Source: Thiofaba sp039822285 (GTDB lineage: Bacteria; Pseudomonadota; Gammaproteobacteria; Halothiobacillales; Halothiobacillaceae). From it: a DNA stretch of 64,000 nt. Shown here piece after piece: positions 9,474-16,583 of this stretch. A program made the translations under genes and the position numbers. A model generated the notes under the pieces. It was not told the origin of the DNA. It did no database searches and saw nothing but the letters and a program-made list of their open reading frames with translations. The stretch spans positions 49,384-113,383 of the forward strand of contig NZ_JBAJEY010000007.1 of NCBI RefSeq assembly GCF_039822285.1, given 5' to 3'. The stretch's first letter is position 1; each line of letters opens with the position of its first letter.

Positions 9474-10016
9474 ATCGCTTTTGCACCTCCTGGGCGTGAG
9501 AAAAAAGACGACGAACCACGCCTGAACTCGGAAATTACTGCCCGTGAAGTCCGCCTGATCGATGCCGAAGGCAACCAGGTGGGCATTGTCTCCCGCTATG
9601 AAGCACTGCGCATGGCGGAAGAGGCAGAGCTTGACCTGGTCGAGATTTCGCCGCAGGCCCAGCCGCCCGTGTGCAAGATCATGGACTTCGGCAAGTTCCG
9701 CTATCAGCAGCAGAAGAAGGCTTCCGAGGCCAAGAAGAAGCAGAAGGTGATCGAGGTCAAGGAAGTCAAGTTCCGTCCTGGCACCGAAGAAGCTGACTAC
9801 CAGGTCAAGATGCGCAACGTGGTGCGTTTCCTGGAAGAAGGCAACAAGGCCAAGATCACCCTCCGCTTCCGCGGGCGCGAGATGGCCCACCAGGACATCG
9901 GCATGCAGATGTATGACCGCATCGAGAAGGACCTCGGCGACCTAGCCATTGTCGAGCAGCGCCCCAAGCTCGAGGGGCGGCAGATGGTGATGGTGGTCGC
10001 CCCGCGCAAGCATTGA
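9474..10016 (+). CDS. infC: Translation initiation factor IF-3 (ATC start)
   Basis: Binds the 30S subunit, prevents premature 50S joining and rejects wrong start codons. The frame has no ATG, GTG or TTG before an internal GTG at 9579, and that GTG lies inside the conserved N-terminal domain (ITAREVRLIDAEGNQVGIV). A GAGGAT Shine-Dalgarno at 9462-9467 sits six bases before ATC at 9474. Starting there gives 180 residues, exactly the IF-3 norm, and the in-frame stop just upstream is at 9456-9458. A rare AUU/AUC start on infC is the known basis of IF-3 autoregulation in E. coli. The C-terminal domain follows IMDFGKFRYQ. Confidence 0.93.
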   Translation: MAFAPPGREKKDDEPRLNSEITAREVRLIDAEGNQVGIVSRYEALRMAEEAELDLVEISPQAQPPVCKIMDFGKFRYQQQKKASEAKKKQKVIEVKEVKFRPGTEEADYQVKMRNVVRFLEEGNKAKITLRFRGREMAHQDIGMQMYDRIEKDLGDLAIVEQRPKLEGRQMVMVVAPRKH

Positions 10017-10041
10017 TCGTGCAGGCCGAGGCGATGCCCCC

Positions 10042-10071
10042 GACGCCCCTCCCGAGGGGCGTCTCATTTTT
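10042..10071 (+). terminator. Terminator/attenuator hairpin between infC and rpmI
   Basis: Nine-base-pair stem GACGCCCCT / AGGGGCGTC with a CCCG loop, then TCATTTTT. It stands 26 bases after the infC stop. It probably lowers readthrough into rpmI-rplT or acts as an attenuator. The remaining 168 bases to rpmI contain further GC-rich inverted segments that could form the L20-responsive leader known from other bacteria; I cannot assign a specific fold. Confidence 0.6.
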
Positions 10072-10239
10072 GGATGACCCGGAACGCCGTTTGACGGCCA
10101 TCCGGATCTCGTCAGGCCGGTGAACCCCGGCCGACCCGGTGCTCCGCCCTGCGGACACCCCGGGCCTTTGGCCCAGCCCTGCAGCGCTGACGCTCCGGCG
10201 CCACGGGATTTTGAAACACTGAAACTGGAGTCGTAAACG

Positions 10240-10434
10240 ATGCCCAAGATCAAGAGCAACAGCGGCGCGGCCAAGCGCTTCAAGAAGACCGCCTGCGGCT
10301 TCAAGCGCAAGTCCGCCTTCAAGCGCCACATCCTGACCAAGAAGAGCAGCAAGACCAAGCGCCAGCTCGGCGCCCCGGTCTACGTCCACGAGAGCGACGT
10401 CAAGCAGCTCGTTCGCATGCTGCCCTACGCCTGA
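10240..10434 (+). CDS. rpmI: 50S ribosomal protein L35
   Basis: Small basic protein of the large ribosomal subunit, 64 residues. It begins MPKIKSNSGAAKRFKKT and ends in the family's typical MLPYA region. A GGAGT Shine-Dalgarno stands ahead of the ATG. It is paired with rplT 29 bases downstream, the conserved infC-rpmI-rplT order. The long 223-base gap upstream, with its hairpin, is the likely control region for both ribosomal proteins, since L20 represses this operon in well-studied bacteria. Confidence 0.98.
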   Translation: MPKIKSNSGAAKRFKKTACGFKRKSAFKRHILTKKSSKTKRQLGAPVYVHESDVKQLVRMLPYA

Positions 10435-10463
10435 TTACTGGCCTTAGTTAAGGAGACCACACC

Positions 10464-10823
10464 ATGGCACGAGTCAAACGTGGCGTCATCGCCCGCGCCA
10501 AGCACAAGAAGATCCTCGCCAAGGCCAAAGGCTACTACGGCGCCCGCTCGCGTACGTTCCGCGTCGCCAAGCAGGCCGTCATCAAGGCCGGCCAGTACGC
10601 CTACCGCGACCGCCGTCAAAAGAAGCGCCAGTTCCGCAGCCTGTGGATCGTGCGCATCAATGCCGAGGCCCGCAACAACGGCCTGTCCTACAGCCGCCTG
10701 ATGAACGGCCTGAAGAAGGCGTCCATCGAGATCGACCGCAAGGTCCTGGCGGACATCGCCGTGCACGACAAGGCGGCCTTTGCGGCCCTGGCCGAGCAGG
10801 CCAAGGCAGCCCTCGCCGCCTGA
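10464..10823 (+). CDS. rplT: 50S ribosomal protein L20
   Basis: Early-assembly protein that binds 23S rRNA and usually represses its own operon. It has 119 residues (E. coli 118), begins MARVKRGVIARAKHKKILAKA, and has the long basic N-terminal arm and the conserved LRINAEARNNGLSYSR-type segment (here WIVRINAEARNNGLSYS). AAGGAG lies before the ATG. A strong hairpin plus U-tract follows, so it is the last gene of the ribosomal part of the block. Confidence 0.98.
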   Translation: MARVKRGVIARAKHKKILAKAKGYYGARSRTFRVAKQAVIKAGQYAYRDRRQKKRQFRSLWIVRINAEARNNGLSYSRLMNGLKKASIEIDRKVLADIAVHDKAAFAALAEQAKAALAA

Positions 10824-10846
10824 GCCCGGCACACGTTCGCATGCAA

Positions 10847-10877
10847 GAGGGGGCGGCCTTAGGGCCTCCCCTTTTTT
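10847..10877 (+). terminator. Terminator/attenuator between rplT and pheS
   Basis: GC-rich interrupted stem (GGGG-GC-GGCC / GGCC-T-CCCC, TTAG loop) followed by TTTTTT. In E. coli an attenuator with the pheM leader peptide occupies this spot. Here no phenylalanine-rich leader precedes the hairpin, so simple termination or partial readthrough is more likely. Confidence 0.75.
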
Positions 10878-10958
10878 GTCTGTCCCTCGTGGGTTGATGA
10901 AAAACTCCGGTTCACCTTGGCGTTTTCCATCAATCCATGCCTGCTGAAGGTCGCCTGC

Positions 10959-11966
10959 ATGACCGTCGATACGAGTATTGATCCGAACACACTTCACGCG
11001 GCCATCGACACCGCGCTGCCCGAGATCGAAGCGAGCACGGAGCTCGCCACGCTGGATGCCATCCGCGTCCGTTTCCTCGGCAAGAAGGGCCTGCTCACCG
11101 AGGCCATGAAGGGCCTGGGCAAGCTGCCCCCCGAGGAGAAGCGCACCCAGGGGGCGGCCCTCCACGCCCTGCGCCAAAAAATCGAGCAGGCGCTCGAGGC
11201 GCGCAGGCAGGCGCTCGAGGCGGAACAGCTGACCCAGCGCCTGGCCAGCGAGGCGGTGGACATCACCCTGCCCGGCCGCCGTCAGGCCATGGGCAGCCTG
11301 CACCCGGTCACCCTTACCCTGCGCCGCATCGAGGCCCTGCTTGGCCAGCTTGGCTTTACCGTGGCCGAGGGCCCGGAGGTGGAGGATGACTTCCACAACT
11401 TCACCGCGCTCAACATCCCCGAGAGCCACCCGGCGCGGGCGATGCACGACACCTTCTACTTCGACGCCCACACCCTGCTGCGCACCCACACCTCGCCGGT
11501 GCAGATCCGGGCGATGGAGCAGCAGCAACCGCCGCTGCGGATCATCGCCCCCGGCCGGGTCTACCGCTGCGACTCCGATGCCACCCACTCGCCCATGTTC
11601 CACCAGATCGAGGGGCTGTGGGTGGATGAGAGCATCACCTTCGCCCACCTGAAGGGGGTGGTGCAGGAGTTTCTGCGCCGCTTCTTCGAGCGCGATGATT
11701 TGACCGTGCGCTTCCGCCCCTCCTTCTTCCCCTTCACCGAGCCCTCGGCCGAGATGGACATGAGCTGGGGTGACGGCTGGCTGGAGATCGGCGGCTGCGG
11801 CATGGTGCATCCCAACGTGCTGGCCGCGGTCGGGATCGATGCCGAGCGTTACCAGGGCTTCGCCTTCGGCCTGGGCATCGAACGCCTGACCATGCTGCGC
11901 TACGGCATCGACGATCTGCGCCTGTTCTTCGAGAACGACCTGCGCTTCCTCGAACAGTTCGCCTAA
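10959..11966 (+). CDS. pheS: Phenylalanyl-tRNA synthetase alpha subunit
   Basis: Catalytic subunit of the alpha2-beta2 enzyme that charges tRNA-Phe. The class II core includes the motif around FHQIEGLWVDE, FPFTEPSAEMD and the ATP-binding GLGIERLTMLRYGI. An N-terminal coiled coil that contacts tRNA is present (about 1-90). I chose the ATG at 10959 (335 residues; E. coli 327). It has AAGG eight bases upstream and begins before the conserved N-terminal helix. The open frame runs back to a TTG at 10917, which adds 14 unsupported residues. It is followed by pheT after 11 bases. Confidence 0.97.
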   Translation: MTVDTSIDPNTLHAAIDTALPEIEASTELATLDAIRVRFLGKKGLLTEAMKGLGKLPPEEKRTQGAALHALRQKIEQALEARRQALEAEQLTQRLASEAVDITLPGRRQAMGSLHPVTLTLRRIEALLGQLGFTVAEGPEVEDDFHNFTALNIPESHPARAMHDTFYFDAHTLLRTHTSPVQIRAMEQQQPPLRIIAPGRVYRCDSDATHSPMFHQIEGLWVDESITFAHLKGVVQEFLRRFFERDDLTVRFRPSFFPFTEPSAEMDMSWGDGWLEIGGCGMVHPNVLAAVGIDAERYQGFAFGLGIERLTMLRYGIDDLRLFFENDLRFLEQFA

Positions 11967-11977
11967 GAGACCCCACC

Positions 11978-14356
11978 ATGCGTTTTTCCGAACACTGGCT
12001 GCGCGCGTGGGTCAACCCCGCGCTCTCCGCCGAACAACTCGGCGCCCAGCTGACCATGGCCGGCCTGGAGCTGGATGCCCTGGAACCCGCCGCCCCCCCC
12101 TTCTCGGGCGTGGTGGTGGCCCGCATCCTCAAGGCCGAGCCGCATCCGGACGCCGACAAGCTGCGCGTCTGCCAGGTCGATGACGGCTCAGGCCAGCCCG
12201 TGCAGGTCGTGTGTGGCGCGCCGAATGCGCGCGCCGGCCTGATGGCCGCCTTCGCCCGCGTGGGCGCCCAGCTGCCGGGAGGGCTGGCCATCAAGCAGGC
12301 CAAGCTGCGTGGCGTCGAGTCCTTCGGCATGTTGTGCGGCGCGGACGAGCTCGGCCTGGCCGGCTACCCCGATGGCCTGCTCGAACTGCCGGCGGACGCC
12401 CCGGTGGGCGAGGATCTGCGCACCTACCTCGACCTCGATGACCATGTCATCGAGCTCGGCATGACCCCCAACCGTGGGGACTGCCTGAGCATCCTCGGCC
12501 TTGCGCGCGAGACGGCGGCGCAGAACGGCCTGCCCTTGGGGGGCCCCACCCTGGCCCCCGTGCCGGCTCGCAGTGACGCCGCCGTGCGCGTGACCCTCAG
12601 CGCCCCTGCGGCCTGTCCGCGCTACTGCGCCCGCGTCATCGAGGGCCTGGCGACGGACGCGACCACCCCGCTGTGGATGAGCGAGCGCCTGCGCCGCTGT
12701 GGCCTGCGTCCGATCCACCCGATCGTGGACGTGACCAACTACGTCATGCTGGAACTCGGCCAGCCGCTGCACGCCTTCGACCTCGACCGCCTGCAGGGCG
12801 GTCTTGAGGTCCGTCTGGCCCGCGCGGGTGAGAGCCTGACCGCACTGGATGGCAAAACCCTGAACCTCGAAGCTGACATGCTGGTGATCGCCGATGGCCA
12901 AGGCCCGGTCGCCCTCGCCGGCATCATCGGCGGCAAGGATTCCGGGGTGCGAGCCGGCACCACCCGCATCGTACTGGAGAGCGCCTACTTCAGCCCCGAG
13001 GCCCTGGCCGGCCGCGCCCGCCGCCTGGGCCTGCACACCGATGCCGCGCACCGCTTCGAGCGCGGCACCGACCCGGAACTCCCGCGCACCGCCATCGAGC
13101 GGGCCACGGAACTGCTCTGCGAGCTGTTCGGTGGCACCCCGGGCCCGGTGGTCGAGGTTAGCCACCCCGAGCACCTGCCCACGCGCCGCCCGATCCTGCT
13201 GCGGCGTGCCCGTATCGAGCGCCTGCTCGGCTTCACCCTGACCGATGCCGAGGTGGAGGGCATCCTCACCCGCCTCGGCATGCAGCTCACGCCGGTTGGA
13301 GAAGGCTGGAGCGTGATCGCCCCCAGCCACCGCCACGACATCGCCATCGAGGTCGACCTGATCGAGGAGTTGGCCCGTCTGCACGGCTACGACAAGCTGC
13401 CGGCCCGCCTGCCCAGCGCCGAGTTGGCCATCCAGCCCCGTCCGGAGCAGCGCCTGGGGCTGGATGCGCTGCGCGAGCGCCTGGTGACCCTCGGCTACCG
13501 CGAGGTGATCACCTACAGCTTCGTCGACACCCCGCTGCTCGAGAAGCTGACCCCGCACCAGCCCCCGCTGGTGCTGGCCAATCCCATCTCCAGCGAGATG
13601 GCGGCCATGCGCACCACCCTGTGGGCCGGGCTGATCCACACCCTGCGCCACAACCTCAACCGCCAGCAGGAGCGCGTGCGCATCTTCGAGAGCGGCCTGC
13701 GCTTCGTGCAGGGCGAGGACGGGCTCAAGCAGGAGCCGATGTTCGCCGGCCTCGTGTACGGTGATGCACTGCCGGAGCAGTGGGGCGAGAAAGCGCGCCG
13801 GGCCGACTTCTTCGACCTCAAGGGCGACCTCGAGGCCCTGCTCGAATTCGGCGGGCTGCAGCGCCGGGTGCAATGGACCCGCGCCAACCACCCTGCCCTG
13901 CACCCGGGCTTGTCCGCCCGCCTCCTGCTCGATGGCGAGGAGCTCGGTTGGGCGGGCGTGCTGCATCCGAGCCTGGAGAAGGCGCTCGATCTTCCCGGCC
14001 AGGTCCTGCTGTTCGAACTGCACCAGGCCCTCCTGCTGCAGCGCCGCGTACCGCGCTACCAGGCCGTGTCGCGTTTCCCGGTCATCCGTCGCGACCTTGC
14101 CCTGTTGGTGCCGGAGGCGGTGAGCTCAGCCGAGGTGCTGACCTGCCTGCGCGAGGAGGCACCGGTCTTCCTGCGCGAGGTCGAGGTGTTCGACGTCTAC
14201 CGTGGCCAAGGCGTACCCAATACTTTCGCAAGCATCGCTATCCGCTTGATTTTGCAGGACAATGAGCGCACTCTTGGCGACATCGACGTGGACCATCTGA
14301 TCGCGGCGATGCTCGCCCGGCTGCAGTCCCGTTTTGGCATCACCCTGAGGACGTAA
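11978..14356 (+). CDS. pheT: Phenylalanyl-tRNA synthetase beta subunit
   Basis: Structural and editing subunit that hydrolyses mischarged Tyr-tRNA-Phe and binds tRNA. The length is 792 residues (E. coli 795). Domains in order are an EMAP-like OB-fold at about 40-150 (VVVARILKAEPHPDADKL), B3/B4 editing domain (about 210-390), B5 DNA-binding-like domain (about 400-475), a degenerate class II core, and the C-terminal ferredoxin-like anticodon-binding domain from about 700 (PRYQAVSRFPVIRRDLALLV). It lies between pheS and ihfA with an 11-base gap before it and a 4-base gap after it. Confidence 0.97.
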   Translation: MRFSEHWLRAWVNPALSAEQLGAQLTMAGLELDALEPAAPPFSGVVVARILKAEPHPDADKLRVCQVDDGSGQPVQVVCGAPNARAGLMAAFARVGAQLPGGLAIKQAKLRGVESFGMLCGADELGLAGYPDGLLELPADAPVGEDLRTYLDLDDHVIELGMTPNRGDCLSILGLARETAAQNGLPLGGPTLAPVPARSDAAVRVTLSAPAACPRYCARVIEGLATDATTPLWMSERLRRCGLRPIHPIVDVTNYVMLELGQPLHAFDLDRLQGGLEVRLARAGESLTALDGKTLNLEADMLVIADGQGPVALAGIIGGKDSGVRAGTTRIVLESAYFSPEALAGRARRLGLHTDAAHRFERGTDPELPRTAIERATELLCELFGGTPGPVVEVSHPEHLPTRRPILLRRARIERLLGFTLTDAEVEGILTRLGMQLTPVGEGWSVIAPSHRHDIAIEVDLIEELARLHGYDKLPARLPSAELAIQPRPEQRLGLDALRERLVTLGYREVITYSFVDTPLLEKLTPHQPPLVLANPISSEMAAMRTTLWAGLIHTLRHNLNRQQERVRIFESGLRFVQGEDGLKQEPMFAGLVYGDALPEQWGEKARRADFFDLKGDLEALLEFGGLQRRVQWTRANHPALHPGLSARLLLDGEELGWAGVLHPSLEKALDLPGQVLLFELHQALLLQRRVPRYQAVSRFPVIRRDLALLVPEAVSSAEVLTCLREEAPVFLREVEVFDVYRGQGVPNTFASIAIRLILQDNERTLGDIDVDHLIAAMLARLQSRFGITLRT

Positions 14357-14360
14357 CGCT

Positions 14361-14663
14361 ATGGCCCTGACCAAGGCCGACATGGTCGAACGCCTCTACG
14401 AGGAACTCGGTCTCAACAAGCGCGAGGCCAAGGACCTGGTCGAGATGTTCTTCGAGGAGATCCGCAATGCCCTCGCCGAGGGCGAGGACGTGAAGCTGTC
14501 CGGCTTCGGCAACTTTCACCTGCGCGACAAGAACGAGCGCCCCGGTCGCAACCCGAAGACCGGCGAGATGATTCCGGTTTCCGCGCGCCGCGTGGTGACC
14601 TTCCGCGCCGGTCAGAAACTCAAGTCGCTGGTCGAGGAACATGCAAGCACGGAAACGGCCTGA
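14361..14663 (+). CDS. ihfA: Integration host factor alpha subunit
   Basis: Nucleoid protein that bends DNA sharply at specific sites as a heterodimer with IhfB, acting in recombination, replication and sigma54 transcription. It has 100 residues (E. coli 99). MALTKADMVERLYEELGLNK, LSGFGNFHLRDKNERPGRNPKTGE (the DNA-inserting beta-arm with its Pro) and the ARRVVTFRAGQKLK end match the alpha chain rather than HU. The pheT-ihfA order is conserved. Its last 23 bases overlap the MerR-family gene. Confidence 0.97.
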   Translation: MALTKADMVERLYEELGLNKREAKDLVEMFFEEIRNALAEGEDVKLSGFGNFHLRDKNERPGRNPKTGEMIPVSARRVVTFRAGQKLKSLVEEHASTETA

Positions 14664-15018
14664 GGATACCGACGAGCTGCCCGCCATCCCGGGCAAGCGC
14701 TATTTCACCATCGGCGAGGCCAGCGAGCTGTGCGCCGTGAAACCGCATGTGCTGCGCTACTGGGAACAGGAGTTCCCCAAGCTCAGCCCAGTCAAGCGGC
14801 GCGGCAACCGGCGCTATTACCAGCGTGAAGACATCGAGCTGATCCGCCGCATCCGCACCCTGCTCTACGACCAGGGCTTCACCATCAGCGGGGCGCGCCA
14901 GCAGCTCGATGGTGCCGAGAGCGAAGGACACGCCTCACCCGGCTCGCTGCGCGACATGATCCTGCGCGTGGAGTCCGTGCTCACCCTGCTGCGCGAGGGA
15001 TTGCAGCGCAAAGATTGA
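14641..15018 (+). CDS. MerR-family transcriptional regulator
   Basis: DNA-binding regulator of 125 residues. The winged helix-turn-helix (RYFTIGEASELCAVKPHVLR, then YWEQEFP...RRGNRRYYQREDI) occupies about 20-90, followed by a short dimer helix. No C-terminal ligand domain or metal-binding cysteines are seen, so it is a short MerR protein. The same kind of gene sits just after ihfA in many gammaproteobacteria, but its targets are not established. The start lies inside ihfA in another frame, which indicates coupled expression. The tRNA promoter overlaps its 3' end. Confidence 0.92.
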   Translation: MQARKRPEDTDELPAIPGKRYFTIGEASELCAVKPHVLRYWEQEFPKLSPVKRRGNRRYYQREDIELIRRIRTLLYDQGFTISGARQQLDGAESEGHASPGSLRDMILRVESVLTLLREGLQRKD

Positions 15019-15043
15019 CGCCCTGTGCATGAGTCACTATAAT
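15015..15043 (+). promoter_or_regulatory. Sigma70 promoter of the Pro/Arg/His tRNA cluster
   Basis: -35 TTGACG (15015-15020), a 17-base spacer and a perfect -10 TATAAT (15038-15043), then a GC discriminator (GCGC). The -35 overlaps the stop codon of the MerR gene. Confidence 0.88.
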
Positions 15044-15081
15044 GCGCAGCTCAAACGCAAACTCGGCAAGTAGATCTGATC

Positions 15082-15158
15082 CGGGGTGTAGCGCAGCCCG
15101 GTAGCGCACCTGCTTTGGGAGCAGGCTGTCGGGGGTTCAAATCCCTCCACCCCGACCA
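15082..15158 (+). tRNA. tRNA-Pro (TGG)
   Basis: Acceptor CGGGGTG pairs with CACCCCG, followed by ACCA. The anticodon stem CCTGC/GCAGG holds TTTGGGA, giving anticodon TGG. The T-arm contains GGTTCAAATCC. First of three clustered tRNAs. Confidence 0.96.
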
Positions 15159-15184
15159 CATTGGAAATACTTACCGTCTCTACT

Positions 15185-15261
15185 GCGCCCGTAGCTCAAC
15201 TGGATAGAGCATCGGCCTTCTAAGCCGAGGGTTGCAGGTTCGAGCCCTGCCGGGTGCGCCA
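15185..15261 (+). tRNA. tRNA-Arg (TCT)
   Basis: Acceptor GCGCCCG pairs with CGGGTGC (one G-T pair), followed by GCCA. The anticodon stem TCGGC/GCCGA holds CTTCTAA, giving anticodon TCT. It is 26 bases after tRNA-Pro and 11 bases before tRNA-His, the familiar argX-hisR type of cluster. Confidence 0.96.
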
Positions 15262-15272
15262 TGTTCTCTATG

Positions 15273-15348
15273 GTGGTCGTAGCTCAGTTGGTAGAGCCCC
15301 GGATTGTGATTCCGGTTGTCGTGGGTTCGAATCCCATCGATCACCCCA
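15273..15348 (+). tRNA. tRNA-His (GTG)
   Basis: Acceptor GTGGTCG pairs with CGATCAC, followed by discriminator C and CCA. The extra 5' G needed for histidyl charging is encoded at 15272. The anticodon stem CCGGA/TCCGG holds TTGTGAT, giving GTG. The 150 bases after it (15349-15498) hold no gene I can support. Confidence 0.96.
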
Positions 15349-15498
15349 CCCCTTCCCCCCACTATCCCGCACCGCCCTTCATCGAAGGTGACGATGCATG
15401 CCATACCCTGCCTGTTTCTTCGCCGACGTCTCCAGCCACGCGAAGGTCCAGGATAACCCGAACTTTCGCGAAGAACCTGCAGAAGGCCCATACATAAC

Positions 15499-15526
15499 AA
15501 TGCCCGCATCTTGCGATGCGGGCATT
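15499..15526 (+). terminator. Hairpin ending the tRNA cluster
   Basis: Perfect 12-base-pair stem AATGCCCGCATC / GATGCGGGCATT with loop TTGC. The U-tract is poor (GTCCTTATCC), so termination is inferred from stem quality and position after the last tRNA. A second small stem, GGCTGA / TCAGCC (15548-15566), lies between it and the end of the LysR gene. Confidence 0.6.
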
Positions 15527-15618
15527 GTCCTTATCCAGGACTCGTTAGGCTGATTTTGACTCAGCCGCTCTTGGCTGCCTTTCCAGCCCCTTGGGAGAGC
15601 GAACGATCCGCCCTCGCC

Positions 15619-16515
15619 TCAGCCTTCCTTCTGGCAGAAGTGGCGCGAGAACTCGAGCAGTTCCTCCATCGCCGGCAGGCGGAACTTGTGGCGCTGCCGG
15701 ACGAAGGAGAAGTCGCGCAGCAACGGCGGGTCGAGCGGCACGGCGGTGAGCATGTCGAGTTTGAGCTCCTTGGTGATACCGGCTTTGGACATCACCGACA
15801 GCCCCATACCCGCCTCGACCGCGCCCTTGATCGCCTCGGGGCTGCCGAGCTCCATGCACACGGTCCAGCCCTCCGGATACCCCTGCTCGTTCAGGTAGTT
15901 CAGGATGGCCTCACGCGTGCCCGAGCCCTCTTCGCGGCAGATGAACTGGTAGGGCATCAGCTGGTCGACGGTCAGGCTCTTGTGCTTCGCCAAGGGGTGA
16001 TCCGGCGGCATGATGACGACCAGTTCGTCACTGCGGCAGTGCTCGACCAGCAGGTTCTTGTTGGTGACCGTCCCCTCGACGATGGCAAGATCGATCACGT
16101 TGTGTTCGACCATGGAGACGATGGACTCGGTGTTGCCCACCTTCAGGCGCACGTTGAGATCAGGGTGCTTCTTCCTGAACTGCCCCAGCAGGGACGGAAG
16201 CATGTTCTCGGCAATGGTCATGCTGGCACCGATGTTGAGCGAACCGCCCATCTCGCCAGTCATCTCCCGCACCCGCCGCTCCATCTCATCGTAGAGCTCG
16301 AAGATGCGCTCGGCCACCTCATACACCACCTGCCCCACATCCGTCAGCGTCACGCGGTTGTGCGTGCGATCGAACAGGCGGGTATCGAAGTGTTCCTCGA
16401 GCTGGCGCACCTGGAAGGTGACCGCCGGCTGGGTCATGTGCAGGGACTCGGCCGCCTTGGTAAAGCTGAGCAGCCGGGCGACCGTGTAGAAGACCTTAAG
16501 TCTGCGATCCGCCAT
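15619..16515 (-). CDS. LysR-family transcriptional regulator
   Basis: A 298-residue LysR regulator. The winged helix-turn-helix occupies about 1-60 (FTKAAESLHMTQPAVTFQVR) and the periplasmic-binding-like effector domain about 90-295. It begins at the ATG at 16515, preceded by GGAAG; a GTG four codons earlier is possible. It is the last gene after the tripartite RND operon on the minus strand, 68 bases from the permease stop, so it may regulate that pump. The sequence does not settle its effector; CysB/CbbR-like relatives share this fold. A palindrome near the operon promoter (22451-22466) is a candidate target. Confidence 0.92.
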   Translation of the reverse strand: MADRRLKVFYTVARLLSFTKAAESLHMTQPAVTFQVRQLEEHFDTRLFDRTHNRVTLTDVGQVVYEVAERIFELYDEMERRVREMTGEMGGSLNIGASMTIAENMLPSLLGQFRKKHPDLNVRLKVGNTESIVSMVEHNVIDLAIVEGTVTNKNLLVEHCRSDELVVIMPPDHPLAKHKSLTVDQLMPYQFICREEGSGTREAILNYLNEQGYPEGWTVCMELGSPEAIKGAVEAGMGLSVMSKAGITKELKLDMLTAVPLDPPLLRDFSFVRQRHKFRLPAMEELLEFSRHFCQKEG

Positions 16516-16583
16516 CTTTTCTTCCACGGATGAGTGAGACGACCATGAGTGTATCGAATTTCACGCCCCAAGATAAGGCGTGT

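Noticed and set aside
10897..10947. A 16-codon ATG frame before pheS as a pheM-like leader peptide
   Set aside because: It contains only one phenylalanine, comes after the terminator hairpin rather than before it, and runs into the pheS start region without any antiterminator structure.
15261..15497. A 78-codon open frame overlapping tRNA-His
   Set aside because: It begins inside the tRNA region, and its start is the tRNA-Arg CCA junction. No Shine-Dalgarno or family pattern is present.
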